Origin: Acidimicrobiales bacterium
GTDB lineage: Bacteria; Actinomycetota; Acidimicrobiia; Acidimicrobiales; Acidimicrobilacustridaceae
Assembly (NCBI GenBank): GCA_030830565.1
Contig: JAURMR010000043.1
Span: forward strand, 1-64,000
Direction: 5' to 3'
DNA length: 64,000 bases
Shown here: positions 33,555 to 42,496 of the stretch, one piece after another
Numbering within the stretch: position 1 is the stretch's first letter
Layout of the letters: each line of letters begins with the position of its first letter
The notes under the pieces: model-generated
The model's input: the letters and a program-made list of their open reading frames with translations, nothing else
Database searches by the model: none
What the model was told of the DNA's origin: nothing
Program-made: the position numbers and the translations under genes

Positions 33555-34958
33555 ATGGCCGAAAACTTCGACGTCGTCATCATTGGTGGCGGTCCCGGCG
33601 GTTATGCCGCAGCGCTGTATGGAGCGTCGGCAGGCCTGAACATCGCCCTGATCGAGAAGAACCGCATCGGCGGTACCTGCCTCAATGTCGGCTGCATCCC
33701 TGCCAAAGAACTTCTTGAGACGGCATCGATCCGCCGAGCCATCGAAAGCGCAGCGGCTTTTGGTCTGACCACCTCGGAGCCAGAACTCGACTTTTCGGTG
33801 ACCCAAGCGCGCAAGCAGGGCGTGATTGACGGTCTTATCGGTGGCCTCACTGGCCTTCTGAAGAAGCGCAAAGTCACCGTCTATGACGGTATCGGCACGC
33901 TTCATGCTGGTCATGTGGTGAAGGTATCCGGCGGGTCCTCGGGCGACGTCGAACTTCACGGCACCCACGTGATCCTCGCTTCAGGTTCGGTGCCTCGCAC
34001 GATTCCCGGTTTCGATGTTGACGGCGTCACCGTTCTGACCTCTGACGAACTCCTTTCGCTTCAGAAATTGCCGGCTACCGCTGTTGTTATCGGTGGCGGA
34101 GCAATTGGCTGTGAGTTTGCTTCGATGATGTCCGACCTCGGAACCGAGGTCACGATCCTTGAAGCGCTCCCGCAGATCCTTCCTGGTTGCGACGAAGACA
34201 TCACTCGCGTGGTATTGAAGTCATTCAAGGATCGCAACATCACGGTTCGTACCGGCGTTTCGGTGAATGGCCACGACATCAAGTTCGGCGGCGGCACCAC
34301 GGTGAAGTTCGGTGAAGGCGAAACTATTGATGTCGACATGGTTGTCGTTTCGGTTGGTCGTCGTCCTCTTTCAGAAAATCTTGGACTTGATGGCACCGCT
34401 GTCGCAGTGAGCGATCGCGGCCATGTCGTTGTCGATTCACATTGCCGCACTGGCGAACCCGGTGTGTGGGCAGTCGGCGACCTCATCGCAACACCGGCGC
34501 TTGCGCACATCGGATTCGCTGAAGGAATGCTCGCGATCCGCGACATGCTCGGCGAAGACCCAATGCCGATCGATTACACCAAGGTTCCCTGGTGCATTTA
34601 CTGCCACCCCGAGGTCAGTTTCGTTGGCCACACCGAGAAGTCGGCCAAAGAAGCTGGTTTCGACGTCATCGTGAGCAAACACCGCTACTCAGGTAACGGA
34701 CGTGCGCTCATCCTCGGCGAACCCGAGGGCATGGTGAAAATCATCGCCGAAAAGCGTTCCGATGGAACCGGCGGTCGGTTGCTCGGAGTACACATGGTTG
34801 GCCCGTGGGTCACCGAACAACTTGGTCAGGCCTATCTCGCAGTGAACTGGGAAGCCGACGTCGATGACGTTGCCGCTTTCATCCAACCGCACCCCACGCT
34901 GAGCGAACTGTTTGGCGAGAGCGTTCTCGCTCTCACTGGCCGCTCACTTCACGGCTGA
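33555..34958 (+). CDS. lpdA: Dihydrolipoyl dehydrogenase (E3)
   Basis: FAD enzyme that reoxidises lipoamide of 2-oxo acid dehydrogenase complexes. ATG 33555 gives 467 residues starting M-A-E-N-F-D-V-V-I-I-G-G-G-P-G-G. The redox disulfide is G-G-T-C-L-N-V-G-C-I-P-A-K (Cys 42, Cys 47); a second nucleotide motif is V-I-G-G-G-A-I-G-C-E-F-A; the active-site pair is in Q-P-H-P-T-L-S-E. An earlier in-frame start lies inside the transglutaminase gene and lacks support. The E2 gene follows after 15 nt. Confidence 0.96.
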   Translation: MAENFDVVIIGGGPGGYAAALYGASAGLNIALIEKNRIGGTCLNVGCIPAKELLETASIRRAIESAAAFGLTTSEPELDFSVTQARKQGVIDGLIGGLTGLLKKRKVTVYDGIGTLHAGHVVKVSGGSSGDVELHGTHVILASGSVPRTIPGFDVDGVTVLTSDELLSLQKLPATAVVIGGGAIGCEFASMMSDLGTEVTILEALPQILPGCDEDITRVVLKSFKDRNITVRTGVSVNGHDIKFGGGTTVKFGEGETIDVDMVVVSVGRRPLSENLGLDGTAVAVSDRGHVVVDSHCRTGEPGVWAVGDLIATPALAHIGFAEGMLAIRDMLGEDPMPIDYTKVPWCIYCHPEVSFVGHTEKSAKEAGFDVIVSKHRYSGNGRALILGEPEGMVKIIAEKRSDGTGGRLLGVHMVGPWVTEQLGQAYLAVNWEADVDDVAAFIQPHPTLSELFGESVLALTGRSLHG

Positions 34959-34973
34959 ATCCCGGAGGATTCC

Positions 34974-36347
34974 ATGGCAGAGATTCAACTTCCGCAACTT
35001 GGTGAGTCCGTCACTGAAGGAACCATCACAAAGTGGTTCAAGGCTGTTGGTGATTCCGTTGCAGAGGACGAGGTCTTGTTTGAGGTTTCGACCGACAAAG
35101 TCGACTCCGAAGTTCCGTCACCTGTAGGTGGTGTGCTCACCGAGATTCGTGTTGCCGAGGGCGATACGGTCGATGTTGGCACCATCATTGCTGTCGTTGG
35201 CGATGGAGCGGCTGCTCCTGCGCCTGCTCCAGCAGCGGCTGCTCCTGCTCCTGCTCCCGAACCCGAGCCTGCGCCAACCCCCGTCGTTGAAGCGGCTCCC
35301 GCTCCGGCACCCGCTCCCGCTCCTGTAGCGGCTGCACCAGCACCAGCGCCGGCACCAGCACCAGCGCCGGCACCTGCGGCTGCAGCGCCATCGCCCAGCA
35401 CCGCCGGACAGGTGTTGTCGCCCATCGTTCGTCGCCTCATCACTGACTACGGACTCGATGCGTCTCGCATCAAGGGAACGGGCCCGGACGGACGCATTAC
35501 TCGTGCCGATGTCGAAGGAGCGATCCGCTCAGGCGTTGCGTCGTCCTCAACCGGCACTGCACAGGCGTCGGTTCCCGTCGCTGCGGCCACAACCGGCGGT
35601 CAGCGTCGCGCTACTCCGGCACCTCGCTCTGGCACTGGCGACACCGTTGAATCGCTGAACAACATTCGCCGCCGTACCGGCGAGCACATGGTGATGTCGA
35701 AGCAGGTTTCGCCGCACGCCTACACAATCGTTGAAGTCGATTACGAAAATGTCGAACGCGTCCGCCGCGCTCATCGCGATGAGTTCCGTGCAGCCGAAGG
35801 TTTCGGCCTGAACTATCTGCCTTTTATTTCGCGAGCAGTCATTGATGCGCTTCGTAATTACCCGCATATGAACGCGTCGGTTGGCGACGGTGAACTCATC
35901 GTTCATAACTATGTGAATCTCGCCATTGCGGTCGACCTCGACTTCACGGGTCTACTTGCTCCAGTCATTCACGAAGCCGACGACAAGCGACTTCGTGCAA
36001 TCGCTCGCGACATCAACGATCTCGCCGCTCGTGCTCGTTCCAAGCAGTTGTCAGCAGACGACATCTCGGGTGGAACGTTCACGCTTTCCAATTCGGGCTC
36101 GTTCGGAAGTCACCTTGTGTTGCCGATCATTAATCAGCCACAGGTCGCGATCATCTCCACCGATGGCGTGCATCGCAAGCCAGTTGTCGTCAATGGAACC
36201 GACGGAAGCGAATCGATCGCCATTCATTCGGTTGGCATGCTCGCAATGAGCTGGGACCACCGTGCATTCGACGGTGCCTACGCCGCAGCATTCCTGCGTG
36301 ACGTCAAGGAAATCATCGAGACCCGCGATTGGGAGGCGGAGCTCTAA
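34974..36347 (+). CDS. sucB: 2-oxo acid dehydrogenase E2 (dihydrolipoyl acyltransferase)
   Basis: Core enzyme of a pyruvate or 2-oxoglutarate dehydrogenase complex. Order in 457 residues: one lipoyl domain (1-78, lipoyl-Lys 42 in V-S-T-D-K-V-D-S-E), a long Ala-Pro linker (about 82-140), the E3/E1-binding domain (about 144-180, I-V-R-R-L-I-T-D-Y-G-L-D), a second linker, and the trimeric acyltransferase domain with S-W-D-H-R-A-F-D-G-A (catalytic His). E1 is not in this window, so pyruvate versus 2-oxoglutarate cannot be decided; sucB is the usual actinobacterial name. Confidence 0.9.
   Translation: MAEIQLPQLGESVTEGTITKWFKAVGDSVAEDEVLFEVSTDKVDSEVPSPVGGVLTEIRVAEGDTVDVGTIIAVVGDGAAAPAPAPAAAAPAPAPEPEPAPTPVVEAAPAPAPAPAPVAAAPAPAPAPAPAPAPAAAAPSPSTAGQVLSPIVRRLITDYGLDASRIKGTGPDGRITRADVEGAIRSGVASSSTGTAQASVPVAAATTGGQRRATPAPRSGTGDTVESLNNIRRRTGEHMVMSKQVSPHAYTIVEVDYENVERVRRAHRDEFRAAEGFGLNYLPFISRAVIDALRNYPHMNASVGDGELIVHNYVNLAIAVDLDFTGLLAPVIHEADDKRLRAIARDINDLAARARSKQLSADDISGGTFTLSNSGSFGSHLVLPIINQPQVAIISTDGVHRKPVVVNGTDGSESIAIHSVGMLAMSWDHRAFDGAYAAAFLRDVKEIIETRDWEAEL
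35210..35395 (+). repeat. Ala-Pro coding repeat (E2 interdomain linker)
   Basis: Imperfect GCTCCTGCN / GCACCAGCN repeats code for (Ala-Pro)n with a few Glu and Val. Such extended linkers let the lipoyl domain swing between active sites. The antisense reading is an artefactual Gly-Ala frame. Confidence 0.85.
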
Positions 36348-36349
36348 TC

Positions 36350-38074
36350 ATGGCGACGGCCGGGGCTACCCCCACCGTCGGTATGTCATCTTTGCGCGTC
36401 CGCTGGCTCGGAGTCGTTCCCTATGGGGAAGCCTCCGATCTCCAGCACGCGCTCTTCGAGCACGGCACCGATGATTGGTTGCTGCTTCTTGAACACCCTC
36501 ACGTCTACACACTTGGTGCAAACGCTGACCCTCGCAATGTGCTGGTAGATCCGCAAACTGTCGGCGCGGAATGTCTGCGCACCGACCGTGGCGGAGATGT
36601 GACCTATCACGGGCCCGGCCAACTCGTTGGGTATCCCGTGATGTCGGTTCCCGGCAAGCGCGGTGGAGGGATGGCCGACACTGTCGCGTATGTGCGGTCG
36701 GTCGAGGAACTCGTAATCGGTGCGCTGAAGAATCTGGGGCTCGCCGACGTCGGACGGCTTGAGCAGTACCCAGGTGTTTGGGTTGCCCCTGAATCGGAAA
36801 CGCCAAGAAAGATCGCTGCAATCGGGGTTCGACTCACCCGCGGACGTTCGATGCACGGTTTCGCAATCAATGTCGACCCAGACATGTCGATGTTCACGCA
36901 TATCGTCCCCTGCGGCATCGCCGATAAATCTGTGACCTCGCTTGCACAAGAGGGCATCGACGCTTCGATGGCCGACGTGGTCGACGCGGTCGTCGCACAA
37001 GCAACTGCATTGTGGGCCTCAGATCGCGCTGTCGATCGGGCCGATATCGTCCGTCGCTCGACTGACGGCGATGACGATCTTTCTCCGTTCAGTCGTGGTG
37101 CTGGTGCTGGGCTGCCTGTGAAGACGGGAGCCGATCATCGTGCAGGACCGTCGTTACGTCTCAAGGGCCGATTGGCCGAAGCCGGAGTCGCTGACGGCAT
37201 CGATGTGATGGAACGCAAGCCCGAATGGATGCGTGCCAAAGTGAATATCGGCGGGAAACCGCTTGAGTTGAAGAAGACCTTGCGCGACCTTCAACTCGTC
37301 ACGGTGTGTGAGGAGGCGGGTTGCCCCAATCTTTCTGAGTGTTGGTCTGATGGCACTGCGACGTTCATGATTAATGGCGAACGCTGCACTCGAAAGTGCG
37401 GGTTCTGTTTGGTCGATACCCGGCTGCCTGAACCACTCGATCCTCAGGAGCCTGCACGAGTTGCCGAAGCCGTTGCTCGGATGGCGTTGGACTTTGCTGT
37501 TGTCACAACTGTGGCCCGGGATGATCTTGCCGACGAGGGCGCCGGGGCAATGGCTGACACCGTTCGAGCGATTCGCGATCGGGTGCCTGGCACACAGGTT
37601 GAGGTATTGATTTCCGACTGTCGCGGAAAGGCCGCCGCGCTTGACCTCATTTTCGAGAGCCGCCCGGATGTTTTGAATCACAACGTTGAAACAGTTCCGC
37701 GATTACAGCGCGCCGTTCGTCCATCGGCTGGCTACGCCCGCTCTCTTGCCGTGTTGGCTCGAGCAAAACGTGCAGGCCTGTTGACAAAGTCAGGGCTCGT
37801 CGTAGGTATGGGCGAAACCGATGACGAGATCGCGACAGTGTTGGCCGATCTTGCCGGTATCGGAGTCTCTATTGTCACGATCGGCCAGTACCTGCGTCCG
37901 ACCTCGACACATTTGCCCGTTGACCGTTGGGTGACTCCGGAGCAGTTCGCGTCCTATGCGGCCTTGGGTCACAGCTTGGGTATTGATCATGTCGAATCAA
38001 GCCCATTGACCCGCTCAAGTTTTCATGCAAAGCAAGCGGCTGCCGTAAGTGCTGTTCCTGTCACGCTGCGTTAA
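36350..38074 (+). CDS. lipB-lipA: LipB-LipA fusion: octanoyltransferase and lipoyl synthase in one chain
   Basis: One uninterrupted 574-residue frame carries both steps of lipoate synthesis. Residues about 15-225 are LipB: R-G-G-D-V-T-Y-H-G-P-G-Q-L (80-92), acyl Lys 154 in R-K-I-A-A-I-G-V-R, nucleophile Cys 188 in H-I-V-P-C-G-I. Residues about 226-284 are a low-complexity linker. About 285-574 is LipA: auxiliary-cluster Cys 320/325/331, radical-SAM C-x3-C-x2-C at 346/350/353, R-S-S-F-H-A near the end. lipB and lipA are normally separate genes. It begins 2 nt after E2, its substrate protein. An internal start near 37204 could also yield free LipA. Confidence 0.93.
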   Translation: MATAGATPTVGMSSLRVRWLGVVPYGEASDLQHALFEHGTDDWLLLLEHPHVYTLGANADPRNVLVDPQTVGAECLRTDRGGDVTYHGPGQLVGYPVMSVPGKRGGGMADTVAYVRSVEELVIGALKNLGLADVGRLEQYPGVWVAPESETPRKIAAIGVRLTRGRSMHGFAINVDPDMSMFTHIVPCGIADKSVTSLAQEGIDASMADVVDAVVAQATALWASDRAVDRADIVRRSTDGDDDLSPFSRGAGAGLPVKTGADHRAGPSLRLKGRLAEAGVADGIDVMERKPEWMRAKVNIGGKPLELKKTLRDLQLVTVCEEAGCPNLSECWSDGTATFMINGERCTRKCGFCLVDTRLPEPLDPQEPARVAEAVARMALDFAVVTTVARDDLADEGAGAMADTVRAIRDRVPGTQVEVLISDCRGKAAALDLIFESRPDVLNHNVETVPRLQRAVRPSAGYARSLAVLARAKRAGLLTKSGLVVGMGETDDEIATVLADLAGIGVSIVTIGQYLRPTSTHLPVDRWVTPEQFASYAALGHSLGIDHVESSPLTRSSFHAKQAAAVSAVPVTLR

Positions 38075-38136
38075 GCGAGGCAAGAACTTCCCTTTGATGC
38101 GGGGCTTAATGCGGATTTGTGCGCCGACGATCAGGG

Positions 38137-38142
38137 TAGGGT
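38137..38142 (+). promoter_or_regulatory. Candidate -10 box (TAGGGT) of the glycosyltransferase pair
   Basis: TAGGGT lies 30 nt before the GTG at 38173; GAGGGG at 38162-38167 is the ribosome site. Confidence 0.35.
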
Positions 38143-38172
38143 CAGAGGCCACTGATGGGTTGAGGGGACCGT

Positions 38173-40302
38173 GTGCTGGATAAGTCCGAGTACTTCGATA
38201 GCTCCTACTACGGACAACAAGTTCAGGGGTTGCAGGCAACACCGCCGAAGGACCTCGTGAGTCATTACGAGTCGGTCGGTTGGCGGTTCGGCCTCGATCC
38301 GCATCCGTTGTTTTCGACAAATGGCTACCTTTCCGAGAATCCAGACGTATGGAAAGCGGGAGTGAATCCTCTTGTCCATTATGAAAAGTGGGGGCGAAGC
38401 GAGCTACGGACTGTCATTTCTGTTGCCGAGTATGAAGGTAGGCATCATTCGAAGAAGATCATTCGCCGCGTGGGATTACTCGACCTTGCGCACTACCAAT
38501 CGCAGGTGCCTGGCGAACATTTCGATGATGTCCTGAGTGCTCTTGATCACTATCTCGAAACTGGTTGGCGAATCGGGTTGGATCCTCATCCAACGTTCTC
38601 CACTGCTGGCTACCTGCACGACAATCCCGATGTTGCACCAGGCCAAAGCGATCCGTTGACACACTTCGTGCATCACGGCTTTCTCGAAGGAAGACCGCCT
38701 GTAGATCCCGTTGCGTTTTCCCGGCCCGGGTACCGCGCTCCGGATTCGCCGTCGGTTGCAGCCATTCGAGAATCTCTCACTTTGTATCTACGTCACCTAG
38801 GTATCGATTTCGACTCTCAAGACTTAGATCTTGCCGGTGATGTTTCTTGCCAGCAGGGGGACCTGGATTGGTTTGACGCGGATTTTTACCTTCGCATGTA
38901 TGCCGACGTCGACGCGGCGGGAATTTCCGCCCTCGCCCACTTCGTGAGTGATGGCCACCGGGAAGGCCGATTTCCGAACGCGGCAACTGCGGATGCGTTT
39001 TCGCTACGGACTGACACGAAGCGCGTCCTTATGGCGAGATCGGTACCTGTCCAAGTTTGCGATCAGGATGCCGACGGGGTTGTCGATCGTCGAACCGGAT
39101 CTTCGGTCATCTCAGAACTTCTTGAACGTGGACTACTCGCAAACGGGAAAGTCATCGTCGCCTTCGCGCACGACGATTATGCCGAACATATCGGAGGCAT
39201 CCAGATCGTTTCGGCGCGCGAGGAGGTGATATTCCGAGAACTTGGCGACTCGTACATCTCGATCTTTCCGTCTCGTGAATCGATCGCCTTGAGCGCCTCA
39301 ACTCCGGAGGAGTTCCTTGTCCGGTGTCGTGTCGGCGGCGAACTCCTCGATGGCGCATTTCCGCTCGTCGATTTTGCTGATGCGTTTGCGGGCTGGTCTG
39401 CTGAGCGGAGCGTTGTTGTCGTAATGCACTCAGTTCTCGGCCACTCGCCTGAAGCAATTATGAAGTCGATGGAACGACTTCAACCCTTGTCAGCGTTCTG
39501 GTGGATCCACGATTTTTCAATCCACTGCCAGAATTATCGACTCACGCGGAACGGCGTGAATTGGTGCGGTGATCCAGCGCCCGACAGCCAGTCATGTCAA
39601 TTGTGTTCGTACGGTCTCGTTCGTCGGAAACATATCGATCGAATTCGATCGCTCATTGACGGTGTCGATTGGGTTTTCGTCGCTCCCTCTGAGGTCGCGG
39701 CCGAACAATCAGTAGGTGGCCATACGCCGTTACCTCGACGCCCTTTGGTGATTCCACATGGCTCGATTTGGCGAGACGGGGCTACGCGAGATCCTTGCAA
39801 CGCGAACGAAAAGGTGCGCCTCGCTTTTGTGGGACAACCGTCCCCGACCAAAGGATGGGATCGATTCCTTTCACTTCTTTCTCAAAGTGGGCAGTACGCG
39901 GACAGCTTCGAATATTTTCACTTAGGAACTGGCGAGCAATCTGTGCCTGGACTTAGTTTTTTCGAACTCAAGCCAGAGCCGGGCGGCCGTTCCGCTGCGA
40001 CACAAAAACTTCTTCAACATCGCATTGACGCAGTAGTGAATTTCGTCGACGGGAAAGAAACCTTCAACTTTGTGACGTTCGAGGCAATGGCCGCCGGATG
40101 CTGCATCGTTACCTCCCCACGATCGGGGAACGTTGTTGCCGCAGCATCTGCAGAAAATCTCCTGATTGAACGCGAGGATGACTTCGCCAATCTTGACTAC
40201 TTGGCGTTGAGAGATGAGATACGACGGAAACGCCGAAACGATATTGGCGAATTCCGCTTGACGGGTTTGACCCCGTCACTGCTATCGGAGACAACGTTTT
40301 GA
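38173..40302 (+). CDS. Glycosyltransferase with N-terminal FDxxYY/NPDV repeats
   Basis: A 709-residue protein in two halves. The first about 280 residues hold repeats of the type F-D-S-S-Y-Y, H-Y-x-x-x-G-W-R-x-G-L-D-P-H-P-x-F-S-T-x-G-Y-L-x-x-N-P-D-V, seen in polysaccharide glycosyltransferases; clear units lie near residues 8-65, 90-165 and 235-270. The second half (about 330-700) is a GT4-like fold: H-I-G-G-I-Q, I-P-H-G-S-I-W, FVGQPSPTKGWDRFL, and F-V-T-F-E-A-M-A-A-G. No signal or membrane helix. Likely builds a surface glycan. Confidence 0.8.
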   Translation: MLDKSEYFDSSYYGQQVQGLQATPPKDLVSHYESVGWRFGLDPHPLFSTNGYLSENPDVWKAGVNPLVHYEKWGRSELRTVISVAEYEGRHHSKKIIRRVGLLDLAHYQSQVPGEHFDDVLSALDHYLETGWRIGLDPHPTFSTAGYLHDNPDVAPGQSDPLTHFVHHGFLEGRPPVDPVAFSRPGYRAPDSPSVAAIRESLTLYLRHLGIDFDSQDLDLAGDVSCQQGDLDWFDADFYLRMYADVDAAGISALAHFVSDGHREGRFPNAATADAFSLRTDTKRVLMARSVPVQVCDQDADGVVDRRTGSSVISELLERGLLANGKVIVAFAHDDYAEHIGGIQIVSAREEVIFRELGDSYISIFPSRESIALSASTPEEFLVRCRVGGELLDGAFPLVDFADAFAGWSAERSVVVVMHSVLGHSPEAIMKSMERLQPLSAFWWIHDFSIHCQNYRLTRNGVNWCGDPAPDSQSCQLCSYGLVRRKHIDRIRSLIDGVDWVFVAPSEVAAEQSVGGHTPLPRRPLVIPHGSIWRDGATRDPCNANEKVRLAFVGQPSPTKGWDRFLSLLSQSGQYADSFEYFHLGTGEQSVPGLSFFELKPEPGGRSAATQKLLQHRIDAVVNFVDGKETFNFVTFEAMAAGCCIVTSPRSGNVVAAASAENLLIEREDDFANLDYLALRDEIRRKRRNDIGEFRLTGLTPSLLSETTF

Positions 40303-41312
40303 CATTCGAAATCTTCACTTCCGCGAATCTTGCGTATCTTCCGCAGGCTTTAGTGCTCGCCGAGTCGGTTCGACGGCATGCTCCTGAAGCCCGGCTCACT
40401 CTTGTGCTCGTTGACGCTCTCCCCTCAAGTGGGTCCACGAATGCCCGGTGGTTAGAAGATGGCTTGTTCGATGATGTTGTCACGGCAGAGGAACTCATCG
40501 GTTCTGACCATGAGTCCTGGATGTTCGGTTACGACGTGGTGGAAGCCTGTACGGCGGTAAAAGGCCGCGCTCTCGTTCGACTACTCGACCGTGGGAATTC
40601 CGTTCTGTACCTCGACCCCGATACGGCGCTGTTTGGATCTTTGGCCGAAGTGCAAGATGCGCTTGACAGTTGCTCTGTATTGCTGACGCCACACCAACTT
40701 GAGCCGGTGGCCCCTGATGGCCCAGCTGTAGAGGAAGAAATCTGCACGCTGGCGCATGGGACGTACAACTTCGGAATGTTCGGAGCGAGTCCGAGCGAGG
40801 AAGGCCGCAAATTCGCCGAGTGGTGGTCGAGCCGCCTCGAACAACTATGTGTCGACGATATTGGACGAGGCCTCTTTGTCGATCAGCGTTGGGGAGACCT
40901 CGTTCCGTCATTCTTCCCAAACTTTTCGATCCTTCGGCATGCAGGTGTCAACTTCGCGTCCTGGAATCTTCACCAGCGACATCTTTCGGTCGACGACCGC
41001 GGCGATTACTGGGTGAATGACGATCCGCTCGTGATGTACCACTTCACGAAGGCGCTCGGAATCGGATTCGAAGTGTCGAAAATGAAGATGATGCAGAACC
41101 CGTTGGTGGCGGATCTCTGGCGCTGGTATCTCGAGCGTATTGAGTACTTCAAGAAGGGCCTTGAACCGACAAGGTGGTCCTACGGCTTTTACCGAGATGG
41201 TGCTGCCATTCCTAAATCTGATCGCGTGACCTATCGGGAAATTGAACCGATTGATCGACCGCAAGATCCCTTTTCGGGTGCGTGGCGCCTTTCCGGCAGG
41301 ACATCTGGCTAA
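40299..41312 (+). CDS. Glycosyltransferase with DxD motif (GT8-like)
   Basis: A 337-residue cytoplasmic enzyme. TTG 40299 overlaps the upstream stop by 4 nt (TTGA) and has GGAG 8 nt before it. Features: I-F-T-S-A-N-L-A-Y-L-P-Q-A near the N-terminus, S-V-L-Y-L-D-P-D-T-A-L-F (metal-binding DxD, about residue 107), H-G-T-Y-N-F-G-M-F-G, W-G-D-L-V-P and M-Y-H-F-T-K. It resembles GT-A enzymes acting on nucleotide sugars. Coupled to the preceding glycosyltransferase, so they probably act on the same glycan. Confidence 0.78.
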   Translation: MTFEIFTSANLAYLPQALVLAESVRRHAPEARLTLVLVDALPSSGSTNARWLEDGLFDDVVTAEELIGSDHESWMFGYDVVEACTAVKGRALVRLLDRGNSVLYLDPDTALFGSLAEVQDALDSCSVLLTPHQLEPVAPDGPAVEEEICTLAHGTYNFGMFGASPSEEGRKFAEWWSSRLEQLCVDDIGRGLFVDQRWGDLVPSFFPNFSILRHAGVNFASWNLHQRHLSVDDRGDYWVNDDPLVMYHFTKALGIGFEVSKMKMMQNPLVADLWRWYLERIEYFKKGLEPTRWSYGFYRDGAAIPKSDRVTYREIEPIDRPQDPFSGAWRLSGRTSG

Positions 41313-41374
41313 CGCTTGAACACTGCTTTTCTCCACCGGGTGATCTCGGTGATCCAGGCCGATACGATCACCTC

Positions 41375-42481
41375 GTGCTTGGTCAACGCATCGACAGAGT
41401 CCGATCGGCGATGGCTGAGCAAGGTGTCGACGTGTGCTTGCTCTCCGTTGGGCCCGACCTTCCGTGGCTCACTGGTTACGAGGCGATGCCGCTCGAACGA
41501 CTCACGATGCTCGTTGTGCCGCGCGATGCGCACGCGACATTGGTCGTGCCTGAGCTTGAACGCCCGCGAGTTCGTCCCCGCGATGACATCTTCGCAATTC
41601 GATCGTGGGGCGAGACCGAAGATCCGATCGCGATCGTCGCCAATCTCATTGGCACAGCCTCACAAGCTGCCATTGGCGAACGCACGTGGGCCCGGTTCCT
41701 CGTCGAACTTCAGAACGCACGACCTGATCTTGTCTTTGAGACAACAGCTTCGGTCATCGGTCCGTTGCGAGCAGTAAAGGATCAATCAGAAGTACAGGCC
41801 CTTCGGCGAGCAGCCGACGCGGTGGATCGCATCGCAGCTCAATTGCAGGCTGGAGATATTCCCCTCATCGGTCGGACCGAAGCTGAGGTCTCTGCGGACA
41901 TTGGCCGACGGATCCTTGCTGAAGGTCACCATCGAGTGAACTTTGCGATCGTCGCAGCCGGCGAGAATGCTGCGAGTCCTCATCATGAACCCGGATCTCG
42001 AGTCATCCAGCCGAATGAGGTTGTTCTCTGCGACTTTGGGGGAACGATGGCCGATGACGACGGTGTCGGCTATTGCTCAGATATCACTCGCTGCGTTGTC
42101 ACGGGTTCGCCGTCTTCTCGGATGACCGAGGTGTACGAGGTTCTTCAGTTCGCAGAGGCTGCAGGACGTGCTGCTGGTGGGCCAGGGGTTCCCGCTGAGG
42201 ATGTTGATTCGGCAACTCGAACGATTATCGATGCAGCGGGTTTCGGTCAATGGTTCATGCATCGCACCGGGCACGGCATTGGTGTCGAGGAACATGAGGA
42301 CCCCTACATCGTGTTGGGGAACAGTCTTCCCTTGCAGGTGGGCAACGCCTATTCAGTTGAACCCGGCATCTACCTGCCCGACGAGTTCGGTTTCAGGCTC
42401 GAGGACATCCTCGTCGTCACCGAGACAGGTTCTGAATCGATCACCAATGCGAATCGGTCATTGCTCTCGGTCGAAGCATGA
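41375..42481 (+). CDS. M24 family Xaa-Pro peptidase
   Basis: Metallopeptidase removing residues before proline. From GTG 41375 there are 368 residues: creatinase-like N-terminal domain (R-V-R-S-A-M-A-E-Q-G-V-D-V-C-L-L-S-V-G-P-D) and pita-bread domain with metal ligands in L-C-D-F-G-G-T, Y-C-S-D-I-T-R, RTGHGIGVEEHEDPYI, S-V-E-P-G-I-Y and F-R-L-E-D-I. The start is uncertain: the frame is open back to 41282 inside the previous gene and no clear ribosome site marks either. A membrane protein gene follows. Confidence 0.9.
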   Translation: MLGQRIDRVRSAMAEQGVDVCLLSVGPDLPWLTGYEAMPLERLTMLVVPRDAHATLVVPELERPRVRPRDDIFAIRSWGETEDPIAIVANLIGTASQAAIGERTWARFLVELQNARPDLVFETTASVIGPLRAVKDQSEVQALRRAADAVDRIAAQLQAGDIPLIGRTEAEVSADIGRRILAEGHHRVNFAIVAAGENAASPHHEPGSRVIQPNEVVLCDFGGTMADDDGVGYCSDITRCVVTGSPSSRMTEVYEVLQFAEAAGRAAGGPGVPAEDVDSATRTIIDAAGFGQWFMHRTGHGIGVEEHEDPYIVLGNSLPLQVGNAYSVEPGIYLPDEFGFRLEDILVVTETGSESITNANRSLLSVEA

Positions 42482-42496
42482 CAAAGTGACGGTCCG

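Noticed and set aside
34985-35443. Gly-Ala-rich minus-strand open frame
   Set aside because: Mirror image of the Ala-Pro linker repeat of the E2 gene.
37200-37212. Separate lipA gene starting at GTG 37204 or ATG 37207
   Set aside because: There is no stop between the LipB part and this point, and GGAG is too far upstream (about 17 nt) to favour it over the fusion; kept only as a possible secondary start.
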